Part shown: positions 1-10,213 of the stretch, in pieces
Layout: the number at the start of each line of letters is the position of its first letter
How positions within the stretch are numbered: position 1 is the first letter of the stretch
Origin: Mesostigma viride
Taxonomy: Eukaryota > Streptophyta > Mesostigmatophyceae > Mesostigmatales > Mesostigmataceae
Length of the DNA stretch: 60,000 bases
Reading direction: 5' to 3'
Assembly (NCBI GenBank): GCA_009746045.1
Contig: RPFO01000090.1
Span: forward strand, 955,298-1,015,297
The notes under the pieces: generated by a model
Database searches by the model: none
What the model saw: only the letters and a program-made list of their open reading frames with translations
What the model was told of the DNA's origin: nothing
Translations under genes and position numbers: made by a program

Positions 1-1193
1 CCACCGCAGCTGGCGCTCCGGTCTCCGATGGCGGCGCACCCCCAGGCCACATGTTGAAAACAGGGCCCGTAGGGACAGGCAATCCGGCATAAGACTGGTT
101 ACCATCCAAGCTCCAGTCGGGCACCGGAATCCTCTGCGGGGGACCACCCTCCCAAAGCCTGGGAAGACCGCCCGGGTCGCTAAAGAAACCCCGCGATGGC
201 GGCGCTGGCGCTGCGGGCGGCCCGGAAGCGACGACGGCGGGCGCGGCCGCTGGGGCGGAAGCCTCGCGCAGAGGCGCAGGTACGTCGGTCGCAGGCGCAG
301 GGACAGCCGGAGGCGTAGGAGCCGCAGCAACAGAGGAAACCGCAACTACAGAGGGCTCGCACAGCGCGGGCGAAACCGTAGGCGCCGAGGCATCCGAAGG
401 GGTAGGGGGCACAGATACAACAGACACCCCACCTGGCGTGGCTGGAGCTGCGCCTGGGCCGCCATGAAGGCCCCGAATGCCGCGGTCAGGGACTGGATCT
501 GGGCCTGCATCGCAGAAACAGTCGCCGAGAGATGATCAGACTCACGATCCGAGCCCAAAGGGGTAGGCTCCACCGACGCGCGCCGGGTCGACCGTGGTGA
601 AGACGGGACAGGGGAAGGAGCCGACACTGAGGAGGAGGACGCTGCAGGGGAGGCCGAATACTCTGGCGTGTACTGCGCCTCGACTGGTGCGTCCGTAGGG
701 GAAGGGTCGCCAAATGCTACTCCCGCTGTCTGGTCCGCGATATCCATGAACTCGACCGCCCGTAGGAGGTCACAGGGGTTGTCATCTATATCTGCCTCGC
801 CCTCGCCCGGAAGCCAGGGAACACCTCCCGTAGGCAGGAGCGGCCCACAGGGGTAGACAGGTAGGAAAACACCCGGGGGCACTGAAGGACAGCGGCTATC
901 TGCCCTAAGGCTGGGCAGCGGGAGCCACATCCTAAAAGGCAATGCCCGGCATCGTCGAACCCATGCACAACTAGCTGTTGCGGATCATCGGGGGCCGGGC
1001 CGAACCACGCGACCCCAAAGAGGGCAGCCCTGACTAAAGTCGCATGCTGAGCCTGGAGGGCAGGCTGAACGAGGCCACCCGGATAACTGGAACGTGACAC
1101 CCAGCGGCCCGGAAGGGCCTCGAAGTAGAGCTCTGGGTCCGGTGGTGGAGGGGAAGGCGGCAGGCTCTCCGACGGAGGGGTAGGATCAGCCAT
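1..1193 (-). pseudogene. post-pol ORF (ORF3) of element A, frameshifted, off-window
   Basis: Begins with an ATG (1193-1191, MADPTPPSES) about 75 nt after the pol stop, same strand. It reads about 135 residues in one frame, moves to a second frame around 790-830 (DIDDNPCDLLRAVEFMDIAD region), then to a third near 440 that stays open to base 1. The middle is Ser/Pro-rich and ends in a heptad-like Ala/Gln stretch (AMQAQIQSLTAAF); the next part is strongly Pro/Ala-rich. I recognise no domain. Its place downstream of the chromodomain resembles the extra ORF in element B (16194-17633), so a lineage-specific third ORF (structural or env-position) is possible. Alternatively it is the start of a different element. 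Product unknown. Confidence 0.5.
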
Positions 1194-1269
1194 GATGGCT
1201 GCGGAGGGGAGGGGACAACCAACCACCCACCAACAGCAGGAATACGATAAGGGAGGGGCAGGTTGCCAG

Positions 1270-4200
1270 CTAGAGCTGGTGTAGGGTTTTGTAGTCCTGC
1301 AACAAGCGGCTACAACCATCTAACTCACTCTCCGTGTACCATACTTTATCTACCTCACTACGAGCATACATCCATTTCACCTTATACTGGCGCTGGGTAC
1401 CGCGGCCCTTTTTGATATCTCTATGGGCCACGATACTCTCTACCTCGTCTTCTACCTCACCAGTGTCAGGGTTATGCTCTAAAGGGGCAGGAGCTAGTTC
1501 TCTACCAGCGAACGTGCTTTGGTGATAAAGCTTCAGCTGGCTTCTATGGAAGGTGTTAGAATGTGTCTGCCAAGAGGTAGGGATATCTATTTTATATAAG
1601 AAATTACCTACTCTAGACAACACACGGAAGGGTCCTAAGAAGGCGGGCCTAAGTTTCACTTTAAGTTCTGCTTCGAACTTGTGAGCAAAACGGCCAACAC
1701 GGGGGCCTTCTACTAAGACTAAATCTCCTATATCTATTTCAGGCGCTCTTCTATCTAAGGAGGCACGCAACCTAGCAAGGTACTTAGCCTGAGCCTTTTG
1801 GTACCCTGAAATCGCGTGATCATGTGCATTTTTCATTTTATCTAGCAAGGCCTGTACACCTTCTACAGTATCCCGGGACACATCGTCCCTGTCCCGTAAG
1901 GACTAGCTAAGAGAGAGGTAGGAGTAAGAGGCTGTCTACCAGTATCTAGGAAGAAAGGCGTATAGCCATGCGCAGCCTGGGGGCAATTGTTAAGGGAGAA
2001 CTCTACCAAGCATAGATAATCCTCCCAATCACTTCCCGAGCCGTTAACATAGTGCCTCAGCGCTTCTTCCACTACCCTATTAAGACGCTCTACTAGATGA
2101 GAGGAGGAGGAGTGATAGGCAGTACCGAACGTAACCTTGGTACCGATAGCAGCGAAAAACTGCTGCCAGAAGTCAGAGGTAAATAGCTTATCTTTATCAC
2201 TAATAAACTGCCTACTCAAACCATGATATCTGTAAACGTTATTAAGGTATAGGCGTGCGCAATCACGTGCGGTGAGTTCTAAGGGACACGGCACGAGATG
2301 ACACATACGAGTAAAACGATCTACGAAACAAGGATCTGGGCGTTACCTCTATCATTCTTCCTAAAAGGTCCTACAAAATCCATCATGATGGAGTCCCACG
2401 GCATGATGGGATCAGGTAGGGTCCTAGGTTCTGCTATCTGTCCTACATTGTTGGGTTTCATCTCCTGGCAAGATTGACAGGTTCTAACATACTCATCTAC
2501 ATCCTTTAAAAGGGAAGGTAAGAGCGAGATACTAGGTCCCGTACCCGTTTACCACCCTGATGAGCAGCTAAGTCATGCAACTCAAAGAGCAAGGAGGAGC
2601 GACAGATAGGAGGGACATACAGGCGCCATTGAGGGGGAGAATCTGCTATTTGCACATATAAAAACCCACCTACAAATTTACAAGGGTGCTTGCCTAATTG
2701 TTGGGGATGGGCGGCAATGGCAGCTAAAGCTTCCGGCTCAGTGGCCGTAAATCTACTAATAAGGCGTTCAAGATCAGAGGTAGGCATCGCTACAGAGGTA
2801 TCCAGAACAGGTTTAAAGAGGTCTCCTACCGCCTTGCCAAAGAGAAGGGGAGGTCCTAGAGGGACTATGTTATCATAAGACTTTCCTGACCTAGTCGCTA
2901 TATGGCTAAGCGGTATAGAAATTTTATTTTTCCCCTCCCCCCCCACCGAGACCACAGGAAGGGCCTCACACGGGAGAGAGAGTCCTACGTGAGAAAGGAG
3001 ATCAGGCATGCGAACAGCTGTATGAAAGAGATAGGCATAGGATTCATCATCAGGTAGTTCACCATAAGGGGTTACACCCATAGTAGTAGGAACTAGAGTA
3101 GTATTGAGAACATCCAAGGTCCTCGAAAAAGGAGTAATCTGCGCGACGGGAGAGTGCATCTGGTACTATGTTATCTACACCCTTAACATACTGAAGTTTA
3201 AAAGGGGAAAACTGTGCTAAAAACTCCATCCAGCGCGCTTGACGAGGGGTAAGGTTGGGTTGGGAGAGAAGATGGGTAAGGGGACGGTGATCCGTTTGGA
3301 TAACTAATCTATAAGGATCTATCTCACAGGGTTCATTCAGGCAGACATCAAATTGAGCACCTTTAAGAAAGTGCTGCCACGCGTGGCAACAATACACCAC
3401 CGCTAAGAGTTCCTGCTGGTGTACGGGATAGTTACGCTCCGCAGGGAGCATTGTCCTAGAGATATACTCAATTGGCTGTAAGCCCTGACCCTGATCCTGG
3501 AGAAGGACGCCCCCTATAGCTACCTTACTAGCGTCTGTAGCTACCACAAAGGGTTTAGTAGTATCCGGTAGGATGAGTACGGGAGAGAGAGGAGTAGGGA
3601 TTTTAGACACTGAAAAGCCGACTGACATTCACTACTCCAGACAAAGGGGATATCCTTCTTTAATAAATGATTAATAGGGGCTGCTATAGTTGCGAAACGC
3701 GGGATAAAACGCCTATAGTAAGAGGCAATCCCTAGAAAACTACGTACACCTTTAACGTCGGTAGGGGTAGGCCATTCCTGAATTGACTTAGTTTTATCCG
3801 GGTCGGTAGCGACCCCGGCATCTGACAAACGTGTCCTAAAAATGGTACACTCCTACCAGAACGAACTTTAGCACGGCGAGCCCACAAAGAATTTTCAGCC
3901 ATTATTTCTAATACTTTCTTTAAATCACGTAGGTGCGTTTCAAAATCAGGAGAGTAAATAAGGATATCATCTAAGTAAGCTTGAGCACAAGAACGGTCGT
4001 GCTCAGATAAAGAAACAGAGGAGAAGGAAGGATCCTTTAAATCAGATGACACTTGAGGAAGGTGAGAATTCCCATAACAGGTCTAAGCACTTCATTCATT
4101 AACATTTGAAAAGAGGCAGGAGAGTTACAGAGTCCCATAGCCGCTACTCTAAACTGGTAATGACCAAAAGGGGTAGCAAAGGCGGTTTTATGGCAATCCT

Positions 4201-5371
4201 CAGGAGCTATACGCAGTTGCCAAAAACCATCCGCACAATCCAGTACCGTGAAACAGTGGAACCTTTAACCTTATTAAATATATCATCAATACGAGGTAGA
4301 GGGTATTTAGACTTCACAGTAATATCATTTAACTTCCTATAATCAGTAACTAGGCGAAACTTGCCATTTGGCTTAGGAACTAACAGGACACCAGCTGAGT
4401 AGGGGGAGTTACTAGGCTCTATCAATCCTGCTTCTAATAGTGACACTAAAATCTGTTTTAGTTCCTTTAATTCGGTAGGGCCCATTCTATACATCGGAGA
4501 GTGCGTAGGAACTGCACCGTCCTTGATAACTACACGGTGTAAAACAGAACGAGGAGGAGGATAAGAAGGAGTCTTTTCTTCAAAAACTTTTGAGGAATCT
4601 ATCACAGCCATGTATCTTACTATTTCATTTTCAGTAAATCCCACTCCTATTGTATCCACTGTGTTTACATCTATATCCACACTATTATTAGTGATAGGTA
4701 TCTCCTGTACTTCTAACTGAAGGAACATACATAATAGGTATCCATATTCCTTTAGTTCAGATCGCAATTCATCATTGGACATTAATACTTCAGGTATAGG
4801 TCTTACAGGAGGATCAACAGGTGTAGGAGGAGTAATATCTACCAAGGATAAATTTTCTAATCTATAATGACGTTCCGGTACCCAGTAAGAGCTATCTGGA
4901 AACCAAATGACCATGGTATCATAATTAATAGTAATCTTATTATCCTGGTGCCAATCTAATCCTAGTAATACATCAGCTGTAGTGATAGGGCCTATAGTGG
5001 CCGTCAGGTTGACAGTACGTCCTTGTATGACCAGGGGAAGGGACACCGTACCCGGGGAATGACTGGTGCGACCGTCAGCATAATGGACAGTGACAGTTTT
5101 GGTGTGAGGGATAGGGACTAGTCCTAAACGCCTAACTAGGGCCTCGCTCACAAAGGAGCTAGCCGCACCGCTATCCACTAACACAGAGACGTTCAAAAGT
5201 TCATCAGCATGCAAGAAGGGGTCTACAACAGTATGGGGAACGGTTAAGCCACCATTCAAAAACATAAGAGGACGGACACGTAGTGGTAGGGATGATTCAG
5301 CTCCTACAGAGGTTATAAAAACAGGCAGGCAAAAATTATTATCTGGGGTACTATCTAAGGACCTGTCCAGG
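1270..5371 (-). pseudogene. pol: pol of element A copy 1: PR-RT-RNaseH-IN-chromodomain, frameshifted
   Basis: Retrotransposon polyprotein. Seen in order: aspartic protease with DSGAAS (about 5160-5190) and LLGLDWH; RT beginning near 4500 with LLVPKPNGKFRLVTDYRKLN and the catalytic YLDDILIYS (about 3960-3985); RNase H with VATDASKVAIGGVL (about 3545) and TDHRPLTHLL; integrase with a CxxC zinc-binding end (CQSCQ), first Asp in MMDFVGP (about 2385), second in FISDKDKLF, Glu in HLVERLNR; then a C-terminal chromodomain (1275-1470, QYKVKWMYARSE, VWYTESELDG). Frameshifts lie near 4250, 3820, 3600, 3160, 2510, 2340 and 1870. Copy 2 is intact at several of these points, so they are decay rather than recoding. 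The chromodomain would bind modified histone tails and guide insertion (family knowledge). Confidence 0.92.
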
Positions 5372-7111
5372 TTACCCCCGGCTGACAGGCCTACTGTTCC
5401 CCCTCCCCCCCAAATCCATAGGAACTAACCCCGAAGAAGACCCTGGCGAAAAAGCCACTGCTGGAGGGTCACGAGGGAGCGAAGAGGGTGCGGGAGCCTG
5501 ATTATCATAGGGGAACCCTGGGGGTCCTGTCTGCACAGCATTCAGCCTACTAGGGGTAGCTGAGGGAATGCGTCCTGGATGGGACGAATAGGAGCACGCT
5601 GAGGGGTACGAGGAGGGCGAGCGTCGGGATGAGGGGGAGCACCCGAAAGGAACTTGGGGCACTCACGTTTAAGATGACCTACTTCCTTACAATGATAGCA
5701 TGTGATATGAGAGACATCCAGAGCTGAAAGGTCAGTAACACAAATATCTAATTCTTCTACATAGGAGTTCTCCTCCTCAGGGGTAAGGATAATATTATTA
5801 ATACGGGAACGGGTAGGAAGAGAAGGAGTGGTGAAGAAATCTGCTACGCGTAAGAGATGCTGACGCACATGCTTGAGGGGCAGATCAGTAAAACGGTAGG
5901 CAGAGAACTGGCGCTTTACTTCACGTAATAAGGGTCTACTGAGGCCTTGTAGGAAGCGAGCACGTACTTCTGCGCCCGACAAATCCCTAATTCGTACCAT
6001 CTGTGCATCAAATTCTTTCATATACTCCTTAAACGATTTAGTACCCTGCTGCAAGGTACCAAAGGCTAATCTATCCTGCCAATCTGCATCAGGAGGGACT
6101 AAATGGTTCTCTAAACGCTTAAACAATTCTGCTACTGAGTTAGGGTAGGCATGAGAGGCCAAAGACTCACACTGGATGAGGTTAGCAAGCTCAGGAGTAA
6201 TACAGGTAGTAAGATAGTGAGGGACTAGTACAGCATCAGAGAGACGCCATCTATTATGATTTTGCCACGACTCTGTATTCTGGGTAAGCAACATAATAAA
6301 AGTGAAAAACTGTTGAGGGGTAGACTTAACATCCAACTTGGGTAGGTTAGCAAAGAGGGGAAGAGCAGGGGGCTTAGGGGGATTAGAAGGGTCAGATTTT
6401 ACCCATAGGACCACTGTCTTCCACTGCTACGTACGAGGGATAGAAAGAAGGAAGAGGAAAGGTTTTGGATAGGGGTCTAGAAGGGGCCACCGTTTCAGGA
6501 TGGTGCCCATAGGAGAAGGGAACAGTATATTGCTCACGAAGGGAGGAGTAGGCAAAATGATCATAGTTTCTATCATCCAGAGGCATGGTGCTGAAATCAC
6601 TATTAACTTCTAAATCAGCCACACGGGTAGGGACCTGGGCAGCCTCGTAGGCCGTATCAGGGTAGGACCAGGAAGCAGGTGGATAAAAGGGAACTGCACT
6701 AGGGCGCCCAGAAGGGCCGACAGGGGCAGAGGTACGACCCATGTTAAAAGCAGGGATGGAAGGCACAGGGTGGGTAGGAGGTCTAGAAGCATTGTCAGGG
6801 AGTGAGGACCTAATTGAAGGTTGAGCCAAGGTTGCAGGAGGGGCAGGGGCCTGGTTCATAGCAAAAGAGGGTTCATCACTAAATCTGACACGTTGTTCAA
6901 AGGTAGGTGGGGTAATTGAGGGACGACGGCGACCACCAATAACAGGAGAAGGAGGTGAGGTACGCAGATTACCTTGAGGAGTGAGATGGTGCACCGTTTC
7001 CAAGGAGTCCCGTCGGTTACCACGAGTATTGTTATTGTTATTAGTATTATTATTATTATTAGTAGTAGTATTGGTAGGTATAGGTGACATCTCTCCACCC
7101 ACTAGATCCAT
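5372..7111 (-). pseudogene. gag: gag of element A copy 1, frameshifted
   Basis: Capsid/nucleocapsid precursor. The start ATG (7111-7109, MDLVGGEMSPIP) is conserved in copy 2. The N-terminal third is disordered with an Asn run and Pro/Ser-rich text. A retrotransposon gag core follows (about 6360-5900, with ELFKRLENHLVPPDADWQD and GTKSFKEYMKEFDAQM), then a CCHC knuckle CYHCKEVGHLKREC (about 5662-5703, CX2CX4HX4C). One extra base near 6400 ends the first frame, and a second shift occurs near 5560. gag ends at a TAA preceded by a G run; pol continues in the +1 frame from the same place in both copies. Confidence 0.9.
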
Positions 7112-7229
7112 GTTCAGTTTGAGGAAAAACAATTAAGGTTGCAATAGGGAAAAGGACAAAGCCCTAATTTAAAGCAAGGAAAGAAAAAGGAAAAACTTTT
7201 AATGTCCTAAGAAAGGAAAACAAGTAAAA

Positions 7230-7622
7230 TCAATCCTTTTTAACAACAGTAATGGATAGGGAACCAAACTCTAAGGTGAGAGGAGTATCTGAGCCAGATG
7301 AGGATGCAGCCCGTTTAGGGGGAGAAGAAGGAGGGGTAGCAAAATCTAGAGCTTCTACAGGAGGACGCTCATGAGGAATAGAACGTACATGTAGGCCTAA
7401 ATCTGATTCACTATGGTCTATAAGGAATTGCTGAGCTTCCTCGAAGGTAACAAATTTCTTATACCTAACTACGTTATATGTACGGTTTTGCACTATCTTC
7501 CTAGCATCTGACCAAGAGAGGAAAATGGCTGACCATTGAGGGGTAATAACTACGTAATATTTGGCTAAGCTATTGTCACTGGACGAATGGGAAGGAGCAG
7601 TAAAAACACGACGCTGGCTCAT
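7230..7622 (-). CDS. RNase H1-type hybrid-binding (viroplasmin-fold) protein of element A
   Basis: Intact 130-residue ORF between leader and gag, with ATG 7622-7620 and a stop before gag. Residues about 21-70 follow the RNase H1 N-terminal hybrid-binding pattern: AKYYVVITPQW, then AIFLSWSDARKIV, then RYKKFVTFEEAQQFL. The Tyr pair, the Trp of (I/V)FLSW, the Lys-Lys-Phe and the closing acidic/Ala/Phe helix are the usual fold and nucleic-acid-contact positions. No RNase H catalytic domain follows. The tail has GLHV, a Pro/Ser linker and a hydrophobic end (LTLEFGSLSITVV). Family knowledge: this fold binds RNA/DNA hybrids or dsRNA. Inference: an accessory factor for reverse transcription or particle assembly. 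It is intact in both A copies although gag and pol are broken. Confidence 0.82.
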   Translation of the reverse strand: MSQRRVFTAPSHSSSDNSLAKYYVVITPQWSAIFLSWSDARKIVQNRTYNVVRYKKFVTFEEAQQFLIDHSESDLGLHVRSIPHERPPVEALDFATPPSSPPKRAASSSGSDTPLTLEFGSLSITVVKKD

Positions 7623-7738
7623 GGTAACGCACTACCTATCTCTGCGGGTGCGGCCATCTAATAAAACAGCAGCACGAAGGAAAAAGGTGTAGTCTACCAC
7701 GACGCTAATCGTCTCACGCTGGCCGATCCAAACAATAA

Positions 7739-8327
7739 TCACTACATTTCGCCACCGCGGAAACCCAATTTATGCGAGAATGTGGTTCCGTCAATACGGC
7801 GGGGGTTACAAATTCAATTTCGAAGTTCGGCACCGTCGGATACCAGTAAAGCAACACTTGTTATCTAGAATCGCGCCATTTGGCATCAATTGGCCAGTTC
7901 TGAAAATTCGATGAAATCTCTAGTCCTTGGTCGAATGTTTCCCTCCGATTCCGATGACGAAATTTGAGTACGAATTTCTTAGTACAGTCCACCGTTTTGT
8001 TCAGTTCAGTATATTCCCACGCCGCTTGCTGACCTGACGGAGGCCGAATTCGTACTGAAAACTAGCGCAAGTGCGCTCGATACTAAAAATTGCAACTTCA
8101 TAGATGTCTGACGGAATTCCTGCTAGGTCCATGCTATGGTACTGGACGGATGCTGAAATTCACTGCGGCTCTGTCCGAACGAGGAAAATTGTCAGAAATC
8201 TACTCTCGATACGAACGTAACGAAATTTCCAAGTATCTGACGCTCGGAGACCTGCCACCGTTTTCCCCTACTTGACCGAACCACATTCCCCGCTAAAAAA
8301 GGTGTCCTAGGCGGCGAAATGTAGTGA
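7739..8327. mobile_element. MITE with bipartite terminal inverted repeats, TAA target duplication
   Basis: A 589-bp insertion absent from element A copy 2 at the matching leader position. It is flanked by TAA (7736-7738 and 8328-8330). The ends are inverted copies of TCACTACATTTCGCC; after about 25 unrelated bases a second inverted block AATGTGGTTC(C/G)GTCAA follows at each end. There is no coding capacity. A 3-bp TWA target suggests PIF/Harbinger, though the terminal bases are not the typical ones. Confidence 0.8.
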
Positions 8328-8455
8328 TAATCCCCTATCTACGACAGGAAGCAACCCTAAGCAGGAAAACAAGGCGAAGGAGCTGTCTACGAAAGGGTTT
8401 ATCCGCTGCGAGCAGGTCTAGCATCTAGGCAGATCGTGTCCCGAACCGGGCAGCA

Positions 8456-8758
8456 CTACTCTCCCAGCTTGACGGCGACCCGCCCATTACCTGTCAAGAA
8501 AGTGTCGTCTTCGTATCCCTGGACGCGGAAGGGTTCTTGCAAAGGCGTATGTGACAAAGGACCGTCGTCTCGTTCTCTACCTACGAAAGTTCCTCCGGAA
8601 CCATTGTTACGTCCTAAACTTCTACCTCCACCTCTACCTCTATTGGGCCTGATGCTACCTAAATTGGTCAGGCCTCCTCTACTCAAACCCCTAGCGAAAG
8701 ACGAACGAGACGGAGCTGATCTCAATGCATTCACGTATGTGTTGCTATAATACGCCAT
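8456..8758 (-). CDS. leader ORF with RGG-like basic region, element A copy 1
   Basis: A 100-residue ORF whose ATG (8758-8756) lies inside the 5' LTR, so the first residues (MAYYSN) are encoded by LTR sequence. The middle is Arg/Gly-rich (RGRGGGRSLGRNN), typical of RNA-binding RGG boxes; the rest is polar. Copy 2 (46770-47071) encodes the same protein apart from one missing base after codon 23. I know no matching family. Possible roles are an RNA chaperone or a translated leader peptide. Element B inserted immediately upstream of this ATG. Confidence 0.6.
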   Translation of the reverse strand: MAYYSNTYVNALRSAPSRSSFARGLSRGGLTNLGSIRPNRGRGGGRSLGRNNGSGGTFVGRERDDGPLSHTPLQEPFRVQGYEDDTFLTGNGRVAVKLGE

Positions 8759-8896
8759 TGTTACGGCCCAGACCTTTGTATGGGCGTAACAATGCCTTCA
8801 ATAAATAAGTCGAAAGTCATTTGTTATTCGTTTGGGACTTTCGATAGCTCGCTTTCATAGTCCGCCGGACTATAGGACTCAATTCGGGACGTAACA
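8759..8896 (+). repeat. 5' LTR of element B
   Basis: 138 bp, TGTTACGG...CGTAACA, apparently identical to 17859-17996. The first 12 bases pair with TGGGCGTAACA about 22 bases on, with one bulged G. Contains AATAAA (about 8800), a possible polyadenylation signal. Confidence 0.96.
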
Positions 8897-8897
8897 C

Positions 8898-8908
8898 TGG
8901 ATCGGAGG
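8898..8908 (+). other. candidate primer-binding site of element B
   Basis: TGGATCGGAGG begins two bases after the LTR end. A PBS starting TGG pairs with the CCA end of a tRNA. The primer tRNA was not identified. The stretch from here to 9621 is untranslated leader with no recognisable gene. Confidence 0.5.
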
Positions 8909-9621
8909 TAGTTCTAGAGGTTTTCCACAGGTGCTCGCGAAGAGCCCTTGTGTTTAAGCCGCTAGGTGCATTCTTAATAGCGCAGGGCCTGCGCAGGACC
9001 GGCCCAATATTTAGTGAGATAGAAAGCCGAGTTCGACCCGCCAGCCTGGGCAGCTGGCTGTGGTGAAAGGCGGCATCGTCTAGCTGAAAGGGCGTTCATA
9101 GTGTAGGGCTTAGAAGCATCACCTGTCGACTGGGCACCGACGGGGAGCTCGGCTCTGCACCACTACAAGGAATCGGCGCCACAAGCCATGCAGGGAGGAA
9201 AGTCGGCTGCGCAACGCCAAGGTACGTTTTGTCATGCAGTATGTGGTAGTAGCTTGCAGCCAACCGCCTTGCTCCGTCTCTCTTACCTGCACGCGTAGGA
9301 GGTGAGGTGATGTGCGCCCCTCCTTGTTGTTTTGTTTGTGAATTTGTCGTTTCTGTGACGTTTTGTGATTAGCGTCCTGGCTGCGAAAGCTGTGGGCGCT
9401 GGTAGGGTGGTTTCTGTGGCTTCGTCCTTGCGAAAAGGCGGGCAGTTATCACGGAGGCTACCCTCTTGTATGGAATTAGGGGCGCTAAGCTCCTGATTTC
9501 TGTGATAGTGATTAGATTAGAGCCAGTTGGCATCCCCCCCCTGTGACAGGTCACACACTAGAGGTAAAAAGGTTCCTTTCTCTTTTCTATCTCTGTCTGC
9601 TGGCAATAGACAACGTGTGTG

Positions 9622-10053
9622 ATGGCTAATAGTAATAATAGAAATAATAATAGATATGATAATGGACTAATTGGGGGTTGGGATAGTGATGTATCTAGGC
9701 AACTTTACTATGCTGTGGCACCTGATGGAGGCACAGGGAAAGTAGGTATTTTCCGTATAGCTGGGTAGACTGCAAGAACTATATAGTGGATAGGCATAGG
9801 GCTATCTTTAAGGGATTCAAGACAGCATGGGAAGCAGATAGGTTTATCCAGGAGTACATGACACGTCCAGTAGGCTTGCACGTAGAGGCACCACCTCAGG
9901 AGATTAGGACTCGCCCAATGCCTACATAGGGGCCGTAGCTGTGCACCCAATAGTGCAACAGTAGAGAGCAGGACGGGGGACACACAGGCTGTCACAGTCA
10001 CGTTCAGCCAACTCACCGTCAGCACCCCACCTAGGCAGCCACCTAGTTTCTAG
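9622..10053 (+). pseudogene. hybrid-binding (viroplasmin-fold) protein of element B, frameshifted
   Basis: The ATG at 9622 opens an Asn-rich N-terminus, then QLYYAVAPDGGTGKVGIF in frame 1. One base is out of place near 9757, and the frame continues as SWVDCKNYIVDRH, AIFKGFKTAWEADRFIQEYM, VGLHVEAPP to a stop at 9927. The C-terminus (AVTVTFSQLTVS) is back in frame 1, ending at 10053. The YYAV, IF-SW, F-K-F and EADRF landmarks match the intact proteins of elements A and C. Two frame shifts make this copy non-functional as read. Confidence 0.78.
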
Positions 10054-10213
10054 AGGAGTAGAGTACTAATTATAGCTTACTATATAATAGCTACATTAGC
10101 AGAATAACGTAGGGCAGTCGCTTGGTTGATTGCTTGTGGGCATGTGCATGGCATTTTCCTCCTTCTTCCTCTCTCCTTCCTTCCTTCTCTTGTGGATGTG
10201 GTACTGGTAAACA

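Noticed and set aside
786-1319. Start of ORF3 at 1319
   Set aside because: That start overlaps the end of the pol chromodomain; the ATG at 1193 gives proper spacing after the pol stop.
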